DNA from: Dioscorea cayenensis subsp. rotundata
Taxonomy: Eukaryota > Streptophyta > Magnoliopsida > Dioscoreales > Dioscoreaceae
Direction of reading: 5' to 3'
NCBI RefSeq assembly: GCF_009730915.1
Contig: NC_052474.1
Coordinates: forward strand, 19,999,501-20,063,500
DNA length: 64,000 nucleotides
Position 1 is the stretch's first letter. The number at the start of each line of letters is the position of its first letter. Under the pieces are notes generated by a model that saw nothing but the letters and a program-made list of their open reading frames with translations, was not told the DNA's origin and did not search any database. This document shows, piece after piece, positions 48,835 to 60,594 of the stretch. The translations under genes and the position numbers were made by a program.

Positions 48835-48975
48835 AGGAAAGTCATATTTTAAGCGGAAACTCTTAATATTAAATGAAAAAATAAAATATATTAAGTGAAC
48901 TTATGTGGTTACATGTAAACGCACAAATGTTAAACGAAAACTATAAATATTAAGCAGAGAATATGTTATAAGATA
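48835..48975. repeat. Relic with the TTTAAGCG/TTAAACG motif cluster
   Basis: Contains ATTTTAAGCGGAAA, TTAATATTAAATG, ATTAAGTGAAC, GTAAACGCAC, GTTAAACGAAAA and ATTAAGCAGAG in about 130 bases. This is the same word family and spacing as the spacers of the MULE at 1-5117. No coding remnant of that element is seen nearby. Confidence 0.45.
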
Positions 48976-50147
48976 GAATAAATTGACAGAGTAGGCTGTA
49001 GTGACGGAAAGAGAAGTGTACTGAAAAAAAGTGGTAGATAGTCTGCTTGCAATGTTTTGAAATGATTTATAATTCATTTTCCTAAAAACAATGAATATAA
49101 ATTAATGTAAAAAAAAACATATTCATGTAAAACCATTATAATTTTATTATATTAAAAATTAAGTATAATAGTAACATTTTTATTAAAAATATTTTTATTA
49201 TAAAATATATTTAAATATATTATTAGGTTGATTACAAATTAAATTAACTTGAATTCAATTAAATCTTGCCGGATCCCTCTACTACTATCATAAATTCCAA
49301 AAAAAAATAATTATAATTTAAAAAATTACATAAATTTTTCATTTCATATCGAATAAATTTAGAGTCACAAGCTCTTCCAGTGGATGTGATGAAAGGCCCC
49401 TTTGAGAAAGATACAAAGTGATAATGCTCTTTATGTGGGTTGTTGGAAGTGGCTCATCCTCTGCAAGTTCATCCAAACATAATAACAGAAAAATTAGATT
49501 TATCTCCAAATTTTCTTATCATATAAAATGAATTTTTAATCACTATATACATATAAAATTCTTAATTGCTTCTTAGATAAATAATTACACATCATAGAAT
49601 ACACATTCATAGAAAAATACATCAATTTATTTGAATTTATTAATTTTTTGTTTATACCTACCTTTAAGGTATGCTATGCAAGAATTTAAACGTACATAAT
49701 CTAACACATCTCGTGTAATGAAAATGAATAAATATTAAAAAAAATATAATATATATATATATATATAACTAGTCCATCATCTACATAGATTTTAATACTA
49801 CGAACATTGACCGTGACTGTTGGATTCAAATCTAACTGTTTTCCTCATTGTATAAACATTGCTTATATTCAAATGATATGCAGTGTTACTATATTTATAA
49901 ATAATAGTACAATGAAAAGTTGGATATACAATATTTTTTTATATGAACCGTTATATCATGATCGTCAATCAATCGCTTTGATTTTTACTGGACTTTCAAA
50001 AAAAAAAATCCAAACACACATGTTCCAACCCAATCGCACAGTTGATACTACTGTCCACCCAGTTTATCTCAATATCTCTTTTTTTGTTTCTCTCCCTTAC
50101 TTTTCTTAATTTATGAATGTTTGCAAATTACATTTACTCATAGATTA

Positions 50148-50152
<5 letters not shown>

Positions 50153-50213
<61 letters not shown>
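50153..50213. repeat. Compound (TA)n(GA)n microsatellite
   Basis: About 32 bases of TA units pass directly into about 28 bases of GA units. Confidence 0.95.
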
Positions 50214-50216
<3 letters not shown>

Positions 50217-50239
50217 TTACACGAAATTATTCTTTAGCC

Positions 50240-50460
50240 AAAAGATTTATAGGTCAACGACATTGACTTACTACATAAGATATTAGTGAGGAGATTTAAA
50301 AGGTCCCAACTTTAAGTCCCATTAGATGTTGTATGTGATCATAAGTCCTTGGTTGTGAGTGCGGATTTGAAGCTTAAGCCTCATGTCACTGTATGAGGAC
50401 ACATGAGCTAGATGATTTAATTCACAATCTATGCGCATGTACCTGACTGTATATATGATT
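50240..50460 (+). repeat. Dispersed SINE-like repeat, copy 2
   Basis: Aligns by eye with 51110-51325: GACATTGACTTACTAC/GATATTGACCCACCGC, then AGRTATTRGTG, TTTAAGTCYCATT, TTGTGASTRCRGATTT, and CAATCTATGCGCATG/CGACCTATGCCCATG near the end. It ends in a (TA)-rich tail. It has no coding capacity. Divergence between the copies is high, so the family is old. Confidence 0.55.
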
Positions 50461-51109
50461 GTCGCATTTGTAATAATAATAATAATAATAATAAACACAT
50501 TTCCTTAATCATATATTCATCTCCAGACATATATTGATCTTCTTCCATGCATTATGTGAGAAAAGTTTTAGATTTGATCAAACTAGAACCAATAAGCTTG
50601 AAAAATAAAATATTTATAATTAAAACTTTGGTTTATTTATCTCTCTCACATCATTAACTCTAATCAGACATGTTGAAACATAATTTAATCATAATAAAAT
50701 CTTTGTAATTAAAACCCAATCGAGGAAACATTAATCTATGTTAATAATAATATGAATATTATTTTATTACTAAAACGTTGTTGATAAGGATTCATTGGAC
50801 GGATTGGTATTCTCTAATTTCAACATTGTACCAAAGTTATTGATATAATTATTCTAAAATTTAAGTACACCTAATTTTTCCATTTATTAATTGAATTAAT
50901 AAATGAAGAATTACAATGCAAGCGAGGATGTTGGCAAGCGAGAATGTTCAACCAAAAGCACATTATATGGAGGAGCGTGTGTTTAGAAAATTCAAAATTG
51001 GATCAGTGAAAGCATGGGAAATAAGAACAACCAATAAATAATATTTCATTGTAGTTTGACTATTTTATTTTTTTAAAGGTATTCTAAACTTATAAGTTTT
51101 TTAATATTT

Positions 51110-51325
51110 TAAAGGTCAAAAGTTAGAAACCCAATGATATTGACCCACCGCAAAAGGTATTGGTGTAGAGAATTTAAGTCTCATTGAATACTAATAGTAA
51201 TAATTTTCAATTGTGACTACAGATTTTTAGTCCAAGTTTTGTGTCGACATGTTCCCAGATGAAGAGGCACGGATCGGATGGCTAATTCTCGACCTATGCC
51301 CATGGCCTCGGCGGTACTTATCAAT
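51110..51325 (+). repeat. Dispersed SINE-like repeat, copy 3
   Basis: Same order of words as copy 2. Its 3' part is more GC-rich (CACGGATCGGATGG, then GGCCTCGGCGGTACTT) and it is followed by a (TA)n tail at 51325-51340, as expected for a retroposed element with a simple-sequence end. Confidence 0.55.
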
Positions 51326-52059
51326 ATATATATATATATATTGAGGTCTTTCTAATTAAAATTTATATAGACTAAATTTAATTATAAAATATATGGTTGG
51401 ATTGAGGTTTTTCATCTCAAGTTAGTTTGGATTATATATAATTTTTATGAATTAGTATAAACTTATTTTGATCTAAATCTAAGGTAATCTAAGGTATTAA
51501 AAAAATTATAAATAAAATTAAAGAAAATTTGAAGAACAAGCACACTTAAAATATAAAGCTTGAAAAAAGTTAATTTTATGATACCCATTTTTATTTTATT
51601 TTATTTTTTAAAAAGAAAAGCAATAAACGGATTACTCTAACTCTTCCAAACTCTTAATATATATATATATATACCTCAAATTATTTGTACTTTTAAAAAA
51701 AATTCTGTTTTTTAAATAATTTATTTTTAAAACTCAATTTATATAAAATTATTAAATTATTTCTAATTTTGCCCATTTACAACCCATTAGTGAACTGTTG
51801 GGCGGAGAGCTTTTGATTGGACACAAGGAGGTGCCCTTTAGTGATAGATATATTTTTGATATTATAAAAAATATTAAAATAAATGATTAGAAGTTATGAA
51901 AAAATATTTAACGACTAATTAAAGAAGTTATAAGTGGTCATTTACACAATAGCCAAATAATTAAAGATATTTTATTCCAATTGATCGATTTACCTATTTT
52001 ATAAAAAATTATAAAATTGATGATTATTAACTTATACAAATTTAAACATGAACGAATCA

Positions 52060-53059
52060 NNNNNNNNNNNNNNNNNNNNNNNNNNNNNNNNNNNNNNNNN
52101 NNNNNNNNNNNNNNNNNNNNNNNNNNNNNNNNNNNNNNNNNNNNNNNNNNNNNNNNNNNNNNNNNNNNNNNNNNNNNNNNNNNNNNNNNNNNNNNNNNNN
52201 NNNNNNNNNNNNNNNNNNNNNNNNNNNNNNNNNNNNNNNNNNNNNNNNNNNNNNNNNNNNNNNNNNNNNNNNNNNNNNNNNNNNNNNNNNNNNNNNNNNN
52301 NNNNNNNNNNNNNNNNNNNNNNNNNNNNNNNNNNNNNNNNNNNNNNNNNNNNNNNNNNNNNNNNNNNNNNNNNNNNNNNNNNNNNNNNNNNNNNNNNNNN
52401 NNNNNNNNNNNNNNNNNNNNNNNNNNNNNNNNNNNNNNNNNNNNNNNNNNNNNNNNNNNNNNNNNNNNNNNNNNNNNNNNNNNNNNNNNNNNNNNNNNNN
52501 NNNNNNNNNNNNNNNNNNNNNNNNNNNNNNNNNNNNNNNNNNNNNNNNNNNNNNNNNNNNNNNNNNNNNNNNNNNNNNNNNNNNNNNNNNNNNNNNNNNN
52601 NNNNNNNNNNNNNNNNNNNNNNNNNNNNNNNNNNNNNNNNNNNNNNNNNNNNNNNNNNNNNNNNNNNNNNNNNNNNNNNNNNNNNNNNNNNNNNNNNNNN
52701 NNNNNNNNNNNNNNNNNNNNNNNNNNNNNNNNNNNNNNNNNNNNNNNNNNNNNNNNNNNNNNNNNNNNNNNNNNNNNNNNNNNNNNNNNNNNNNNNNNNN
52801 NNNNNNNNNNNNNNNNNNNNNNNNNNNNNNNNNNNNNNNNNNNNNNNNNNNNNNNNNNNNNNNNNNNNNNNNNNNNNNNNNNNNNNNNNNNNNNNNNNNN
52901 NNNNNNNNNNNNNNNNNNNNNNNNNNNNNNNNNNNNNNNNNNNNNNNNNNNNNNNNNNNNNNNNNNNNNNNNNNNNNNNNNNNNNNNNNNNNNNNNNNNN
53001 NNNNNNNNNNNNNNNNNNNNNNNNNNNNNNNNNNNNNNNNNNNNNNNNNNNNNNNNNNN
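52060..53059. other. Assembly gap (1,000 N)
   Basis: Exactly 1,000 undetermined bases, a round number that suggests a scaffolding placeholder of unknown true size. It is flanked by AT-rich sequence on both sides. Confidence 0.99.
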
Positions 53060-53212
53060 AAATATTAAAATAAAAGGGCCCTAATTGAAAAAGAGAAGAA
53101 GAGGGTGACATTAATGATAGCTACTGCTCTGCCATTGAAATCTTGCCGATCATGGTGAAGTTCTCTTCTGTTGAAGTGCTTAGAATCAATCTTTCCTTAC
53201 TGCAAATAGGAT

Positions 53213-53264
<52 letters not shown>
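53213..53264. repeat. (TA)n microsatellite
   Basis: About 26 TA units close to the right side of the assembly gap. Such tracts often break assemblies. Confidence 0.95.
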
Positions 53265-53266
<2 letters not shown>

Positions 53267-53649
53267 ATGGGAGAAAGCAAATGTGATGTTGATGCAAGTT
53301 AACATTCACATTATTAAAGTTGTGAGTTTTTTAAGATGTGCTAATGTAGGTCATTGTTTTTTAAAAGAACCCAAATAGGGCTATTTATTAAAAATGAAAA
53401 AGGAATGAAAACTGACAAAGCACAAAGCAGCAACTACAACAAAACACAATAAACATACAAGAAAAAGAAGAAAAACAAAAGTCACTAAAAGCAAAATCCA
53501 TCATTAATAAAGTCCTTCATAAGCCAGCGGGGAGGTCACTATAGGATTGAAAAAAGATTGATTCTATGTTGCCAAGCGCCGTGCACAACAAGCTTGAAAG
53601 CTAGTGCCATCCAATTTTTGGAGATAGTGTGTATGTGAGGACAATTTAG

Positions 53650-56600
53650 CATTTCCAGAAGAGATTGAATGTGTAAAATTTGCTATTTTTGACACCAACA
53701 GACAGTTGAATCAACATTGCTAATGATCTCCTGGAGGGCAACATTGACAATGAGATGTGATGAATGTTTGTTTGGAGGTCCGGTGCAACTTGAAGAGCAA
53801 TGTTCATGGCTATGAGGTCATCAGTGAAGTTTGTATTTGTGGGGAATGGGGCACAACCTGCAAGCAATATAGCATAGTTAGCATTAGCCAAGAAAAAACC
53901 AACTGAACTTACTGGTTTGTGGGGACTTTGATTCATATAGATAAATATGAAATTGTTAGCAGCTTTAGAGAAGTTGTTGAGGATCAGTTTTCTACCGAAT
54001 AGATTCGAATTTTGCATGGCAAACTCATTGGCATGAGCAATGGCTCTGCAAATGATGGCATTGTAGTTAGGTTGAATGTCTTTGAAAATCGCATCACAAC
54101 GAGTTCCAGATGAACCAGGCCCCTGCAGAAATAGCTGAGATAATATACTTTAAATAAGAAGGATAAAAAAGCCAAGAGCCAGAGCAAAACTTTGATACTT
54201 AGATGTCTCCAGACTAATTGAGTTTTCGGGCACTGATTAAATAAATGATCAATACTTTTTTTGGTAAGGCCACACAGAATGCAAGGGTTATCAGGGCCCA
54301 AGTTTAACTTATAGAGGTAGTCAGTAGTTGGAAGTTTGCCTTGAAAAACCATCCAAATAAAGTGCTTCACCCTAGGAGTAACGTTCATTTTCCAAATTTT
54401 CTTCCAGCATTTCCAAGACTCAAATTTAGTCAAATTATAGTTCAAGTGATGATAAACTATTGTATTAAGTCTGTGACAACGAGTGTTAGGCCCCCAAACC
54501 CAGAAATTATTGTCAAGATTGCCAATGCTGCCTAGGTTGTTTATATTTGGATCATAATTTATGCCAAACAGGAGAACCATCTTATTGACATCCCAACTAT
54601 TGTTATTAATCAACTCAGACATGTTAATTTGATCAAGATCCACTGTCATGTTGAGATATGTAGGCTTATAAGCAATTGGAATGTCAAAACACCAAGGGTC
54701 TTATAAAAATGATGTTTGAATTGGATTGACAGTATTGATCATGAGAAACTGTTTTAAGAGATAAGATGAATTGCAAAGACCCTGGAAAAACCAAGAACAC
54801 TTAGAAGGCATAGGATCTCTCCAGAAATTTATTCTCCCATACTTGTCATAGAGGATATCGACCCAAAATTCATCCCCATGATTAAGGTATTTGAGAATAT
54901 TTATAAAATGAGGGAATGTTTAGCTAAAGCAATGTTTCTAACACCAAGCCCCCTCTCAATCTTACTTTCTGTAATATTCCTCCATGCAACATAGTGGATG
55001 CCCTTTCCATTGCTATGTTTGGCCCAAAAGAAGTTCCTCAAAACCCTAGTGATATCAGAAAGAATGGTTTCAGGAATAAGATACACTGAAAAGGTGTACG
55101 TTGGGATAAACAGAAGGGAAGAATTTATTAGAACAGTTTTGGCTGCAGGAGAAAGCTTAAAGTTTTCCCATCTGTGATAGGTATGAGAAATTCTATCAAA
55201 CATGGGTTTAAAGGAGGCGACCGCCAGCCTTTTAGGAGAGACCAAAATACCTAAGTAAATGAAAGGAGGCAGGCTTGAGTTTAATAATGGAGCATATCCT
55301 TTTCGAAACGTGCTTATTAAACCAAGAGGGAAAAAAGATTTGAGACTTAGAGAGGTTAGGATGTTGGCCAGTTAAACTAGAATAAATGGAGAGGCAAAGG
55401 TTGATGTTCCTAGCTACAGCTCTAGATGCATGCGTAATCAGAACAAGATCATCCACGTACATTAGATGATTGAAATTGCTTCTCAGGTGATGATTGAAAC
55501 CAGGAATCTTGCCACAATATAGGCCATATTTAAGCATTTAGGTCAAGACTTGGGAAACTATAATGAAGAGATAGGAAGAGAGGGGGTTACCCTGTCGTTC
55601 CCCTCTACTAGAACTAATTAAACCAAGGAGAAGGGGTTCCGTTAATGAGAAGAGAGAAAGAAGTAGAATTAAGGCAAGTTGAAATCTAGGAAATCCAAGT
55701 GGCGAGGAACTTTATTTTAGCTAAGACAGCAAGAATTGCACTCCAGTTTAATGTGTCATATGCCTTTTCAACGTCTAGCTTAATTAACATCCTAGAGGGG
55801 CCATTGATGTCATGCTCTAGCGAATACATAATCTCTTGGACTGAAATAATGTTATCAAACGAACAGCGACCAGGGATAAAGCCGGCTTGTTCTCAATCTA
55901 TGAGACGGGGAAGAACAAGCTTCAGCCGATTCACCAAAATTTTAGAAATTACTTTAAAACAAACTTTGCAAAGCGAGATAGGGCGATAGCCAGTACCCAC
56001 CTTAGGATTATCCTTTTAGGAATAAGGGTAATAAAGGTTTTCCCTAGGAAGAAGGCAGAACAAAGTTATCAAAAAAATGCCTAACCGCAACAGCCAGATG
56101 GTCACTAATGATTGGCCTAAAAGCACGATAAAACTCAACGTTAAAGCCATTGGGTCCAGGGGACTTACCTGTTGGGAGCTCAAGAATAACTTGATACACT
56201 TCCTCCCAAGTAACTTCACAAATTAACATATGACCTTCGAAGTCGGAGATTGTCGGTAGGTCGATAGGCAGGGTATCAAGGATGCTGTATTCCCGGTCCA
56301 CTAGGGCTGTCCAAAGCTTGTTATATAAAGTATGAAAATCTTGAACGATGCCAGAACACTCGCAGAACATCTTCCCATCTTGATCAAAAGCTTGAGAAAT
56401 AAAGTTATCATGAGAACGGCTGCAAGCAAGATTGTGGAAAAATTTAGAGTTTTTATCTCCATCGTTGACCCAAAGCAGACGAGCTCGTTGAGCCCACCTA
56501 ATAGAGCACTGACGCTACTGAGCAGTGAGCTTAGCGTAGTGCTCTAGAAAGAGAGAATGAGAATCAGGAAACGGATCCAAGAGTTCAAGCTCTCAAATAT

Positions 56601-57519
56601 CCATCTCAGTTTGAACTAAAGCAGAGACAATTGAGCTAAGCCTAGAGCGACTCCAAGCGTTTAAGTTGAACCGAGAGTGAGAAAAGGCTTGCATAGGATT
56701 GCCATGGGGAGAAAAACACCAAGCCTCATGAACCGCAGAATGACAACCCACGTAATCGAGCCAAAAGTTTTCAAAACGAAAAATCTTATGATTTTGAAAA
56801 GATTGTATGCAAACGAAGAGAAGAAGAGGGGAATGGTCAGAAAAAGCACAAGAGAGGTGTTTTAAATTATAAGATATGAAAAAAGAGTTCCATTCCACAT
56901 TGACTAAACACCGATCCAATCTGGCCCACCGACGGGCAGACCCAGACTGATTGTTGCTCCAAGTGAATTGGGAACTTGAGTACTTAAGATCAAGCAAGTT
57001 ATTACTTTCGACAAAATTCAGAAATGACCTAGCTTTACGAATGTAAGAAGAAAAAAAGCCAACTCTGCGCTCATGCCGAGCGAGAATAGCGTCAAAGTTC
57101 CCTAAAATAAGCCAAGGGAGGTGTAAAGTAGTGATTTTAGACAACTCATGCCATAAACAACACTGGTTGTGCAGATGATAAGAGTTATAAATCACAGAAA
57201 TAATGAATTTTTTTGAACAAAGGAAGAGATCACAATGTGAAAGATCCTTGCGAGAGGCAACAATTGGGGTGACATATCCAATAGATTTATTCCAAAGCAC
57301 AATGATTCCTCCAAAATACCCATCTGCCAAGATCGAGGCCCAATCCTAATTTTGAGGGATCTTGTTGCAAAAACGCTCAACACGTCCCAAGTTTGCCTTG
57401 GTTTCAAAGAGATAGACAATAAAGGGATTGTGAGTCCGGATTAAATGAAAGACACGAGCAGAAGTATCTCGCGAAGAGATACCTCTATAATTCCAGCATA
57501 CTATTTTGGCAGAAATCAT
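53650..57519 (-). pseudogene. LINE ORF2 (endonuclease, reverse transcriptase, RNase H), decayed
   Basis: Begins MISAKIVCWNYRGISS, the start of an L1 endonuclease. The endonuclease continues with WLILGNFDAIL, FTWSNNQ, ARLDRCLVN and AFSDHSPLLL, the last including the SDH motif. In the reverse transcriptase, LPTGKSPGPNGF and the catalytic box MYVDDLVLITH are clear. RVKHFIWMVFQGKLPTTDYL and CILCGLTKKSIDHLFNQCP mark the zf-RVT region, and an RNase H-like tail is present. At least one in-frame stop lies in the endonuclease (about 57347) and the reverse transcriptase is split over several frames, so no active enzyme is expected. Confidence 0.75.
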
Positions 57520-57639
57520 GAAAACTATAAAAAAAAAAAAGGAAAGGGGACTTCTTGATGTGGAAGAAAGATAGAACCATCAACTGAAAGGGGAAACTCC
57601 TAGTAGAGGCAGGAGCTTCCTTCCTCAAGTCTTCCCTTC

Positions 57640-59151
57640 TTATGGGAAGAGATCACAGGGTGAGAACCTTTTTCTTACTAAAGTCTCTCGTCTCGCTTCT
57701 TCTTGGAACTGGTCAAGCGTCACTGAATTGTCCGGACCTTCCTTATCTAAAAGGATGTCATCATCCTTCTCCGACAGACCCTCTTCCTGATTGTTATCTT
57801 CATCCATACCTTCTTCTTCCAATGCGGCAGAGACACTGTCCACCACCGTTGAGCGTAGGTCTCTAGCTTCACTGGGGAGAGGAGGAGGAGCAAATACTAA
57901 GGGCGAATGAAGAATGGGAGGTGGGGAGTTTGATCGATTGAAAATGGGTGATTTGCCTTTTCCTGGAGAGCTGTGAAGAGTGATGGTGGGATTGGAGGAT
58001 TCGTGCGGTCGCGTGAGCGAGGGGGCAACCACGCCTCCTTTTCCTTTTTCAATGGTCAGATTTGGAGGATTAGCGTCCTTGATATTTTCCATCATGTCAC
58101 ATGCGGGAAGGCCCATGCACGAGTCACATAATAGGCACGTGTGTCCCACCTCGACCTTGAGCTCTATCTCACTGGCGTAAGACCAAGAGCTATGGGCCAA
58201 ACTCCGTCTCCGGTGGTGAATTATGTATATCCATTGTACTTTTCGGCATCAGAGGATCCGGGTGAGGCTCTGCAACAAGATCAGTTTGATTAACGATGCT
58301 TGGATTTGGACGAGGACTAACCGCCTACTCTCATTTCTCATAAGAGGGTGGAAAATACCTCCATCCTCAGACACCACTTTCTGAGGGTAATTGTTGTTGC
58401 CATGCCCAACCATTCCATAAGTGTAACAAAAGGTTGGTAAACATACGTATATCACCACAACAAAGACACAGTGCAAGTCATCACTGATCCAGAACCCTTT
58501 GTTAAGGGGTTTAGACAGATCTATCTCTATGCAAACACATGCATACTTGGTTCTAATTAGGAAGGTTGTGAGTTCATCAATCCTAAGGAGAGTTCCCAGA
58601 TGGCTAGAGATGGTTTCAAGAGTTTCACCTCCCCAGAACTCAACTGGTAAATTATGGAACTAGACCCAGATTGCAGTTATGGTTAGTTTGTCGAACGTTG
58701 GTTCAAAGTACGGTTTTCAGGGAGATAGCTACAGTATTATGCCGTTTATAGACCAAGGTCCCTCCTCCAGGAGTCGTTGCATGACCGTATGATTCATACA
58801 TTAGATCAAGAGGAAGCCGTTAGGAAGATCGGAGATGAAAACTTCCCCGATGCCTTCCTATTTGTAGATTAGAGCAGCTTTGACTTGATCGAACGGGGGA
58901 GGCTTCCCGAAGAGCTTTCCATAAAGGGTGAACTGGAATTTCATGCGGGCTCTTGCCATAGCTTCATCATCTATGTAGATAAAATTGGTGGTAGAGTCCT
59001 TCATCTTGTTTAAGATGATGAGGTTGTGTAGCGGAGAGCTATTCATATTCTGGTTGCTCACTGAGGCCACCTGAGCCCATGACAACCGAGGAGGCTGGCG
59101 ATTCTGCGGTTCGAAAGGTTGTTGCATATTTGTTTGAATGTTCTTTTTCAT
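57640..59151 (-). pseudogene. LINE ORF1 (DUF4283-type nucleic-acid-binding protein), decayed
   Basis: The first block (59151-58858) reads RLSWAQVASVSN, YIDDEAMARARMKFQ and LYGKLFGKPP, which resembles the start of the DUF4283 domain of plant LINE and related ORF1 proteins. A frame-broken middle follows. The last block (58200-57640) has CLLCDSCMGLPACD, a zinc-knuckle-like Cys cluster, then a Pro/Ser-rich acidic tail. In intact elements this protein coats the element RNA. Confidence 0.6.
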
Positions 59152-59160
59152 GTTCACATT

Positions 59161-60594
59161 TACAACATATTCAATTGTTCTTGGTTCCTATATGTTTCCT
59201 TGTTGCTCATTATCATCTTTGTATTTTAAAATGTTTAATATAACTGTCACTTAATATATAATCTAACTATCTAAGATGTATAATTATTTTATTTATTTTC
59301 CACCGACCAACATCATCAGGATAATGAATGGTATGTAGCTTATCAAGCTGTTTAAATTTTGTCTTGTTGCTTTAAAAACCATATGGATTAAAAATAGATT
59401 AGATATGTGAAGTTGTTGTCATATTACACATTATAAAAATATATAAATAAAATGAATTATACACAACCTACAATAAGTACATTGCACATTCTAAACACAG
59501 TTTTTTTTTTAAATGACAAATTTTGTCAAAAGAACAGACATATACAGTTGTGCATCAGTTATAATGGCTAACAATTTTTCAAAAATAAAAACCCTTTATC
59601 ATGCAATCCTGAAAGAAAAAAACAACAATGTTTTTTCCATAAAAGGCCCACACTAAGATCATTTAAAATAAACATATGTTTTGAATTATATACTAATTGA
59701 TAAATCATTATCACTTTTTACAATAAAATAAAAATAAAATAAAATATGACATCATATTAAATATTTTAAAAATAAATAAATATTTAAATAGTAAAAAACA
59801 CATAGGGCAAAAATCATTCTTATTTTTTAAAAAACAAAACCTATAAAAAAATTGTAACAATTTTTTAAAAATTAAGTGGGATTTCATCCTCTCCCCAATC
59901 TGAGGTCCAGAGTTCACATGTCCCCCCAAACTCAAAAATTGAGATCTACTAACCATGAATTAATCCACTGGTAACTACCCGTATTTGTGATTGAGAGGTC
60001 TCGGGTCCAAGTCTCTAATTATAATTCACTTTCTGAGTCTTTTGTGAGGTGTCTGTGTGATGAAATCTTTTGTTCTCCCCTCCAAGATTATATGACGGAG
60101 AGTTTATTTTTAAGAAATCAATTAAGCCATCATAACTGGTGCACTTGCATACTCGTTTGTCCTTTTATTTTATTGTTTGTCAAACTTTATCAATTTATTT
60201 ATTTATTTTTTTAAGAGTTCATGATTCCTCTATAGTTATAAAATTAAATAAATTAATTAAAAACTAGTGTTATATATTTGATGTAACTGAGATCTCATAA
60301 AGGCTATAAATGGTGGGACAAAGATACAGGTGGCAGTGAGAAATAAATCTTGCTCTCAAAAATATAAAGATTTTGGTCTTTGAAATTCCAAAAACAGACT
60401 GGAAGTAAATTATTAGTGACATGTATCACATGCAAGGGTGGTCCTCCATTCCCCATCGCCAACCATTCAAAGAAGCTATGGACCATCCATGCATGATAGA
60501 CCAACAAAATTAAGACACATTCATTTCAAAATTTCTACTCAAATTAACACATTGTACATCATCATCATCATCATATGATAATATCATAAGAAAA
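59161..60594. other. Spacer between LINE and receptor-kinase gene
   Basis: No gene is seen. AT-rich. Around 59990-60080 a GAGGTCTCGGGTCCAAGTC word resembles a pol III B box, possibly a further SINE-like scrap of a different family. The receptor-kinase 3' UTR lies just left of 60595. Confidence 0.4.

Larger units (their letters stand above)
47540..52059. other. TBL 5' flank and AT-rich gene-poor spacer up to the gap
   Basis: No gene is seen. 47540-48150 is adenine-rich leader and promoter sequence of the TBL gene (A-rich on +, i.e. pyrimidine-rich on the sense strand). Beyond it lie a MULE-like motif relic (48835-48975), two copies of a dispersed repeat (50240-50460, 51110-51325) and a compound (TA)n(GA)n microsatellite. 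Confidence 0.5.
53356..59160 (-). mobile_element. Decayed L1-type LINE (non-LTR retrotransposon) with RNase H
   Basis: On - the order is ORF1 (about 59151-57640), endonuclease (57519-56593), reverse transcriptase (about 56370-54900), a zinc-binding RVT-like domain (about 54450-54200) and an RNase H-like end (about 54020-53650). The element then ends in sequence with AATAAA and an A-run (CTTTTAAAAAAC read on -, near 53356). Stops and frameshifts occur in every part. A target-site duplication was looked for beside both ends and not found, so the 5' border is approximate. Confidence 0.8.

Noticed and set aside
52017..53111. Long open frames of 341-359 residues on both strands across 52-53 kb
   Set aside because: They consist almost entirely of undetermined residues from the N gap.
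53121..53195. Possible last exon on - ending in a stop at 53121
   Set aside because: Only about 25 codons, no family recognised, and any upstream exons would have to lie across the (TA)n tract. Kept only as a note in the gap finding.
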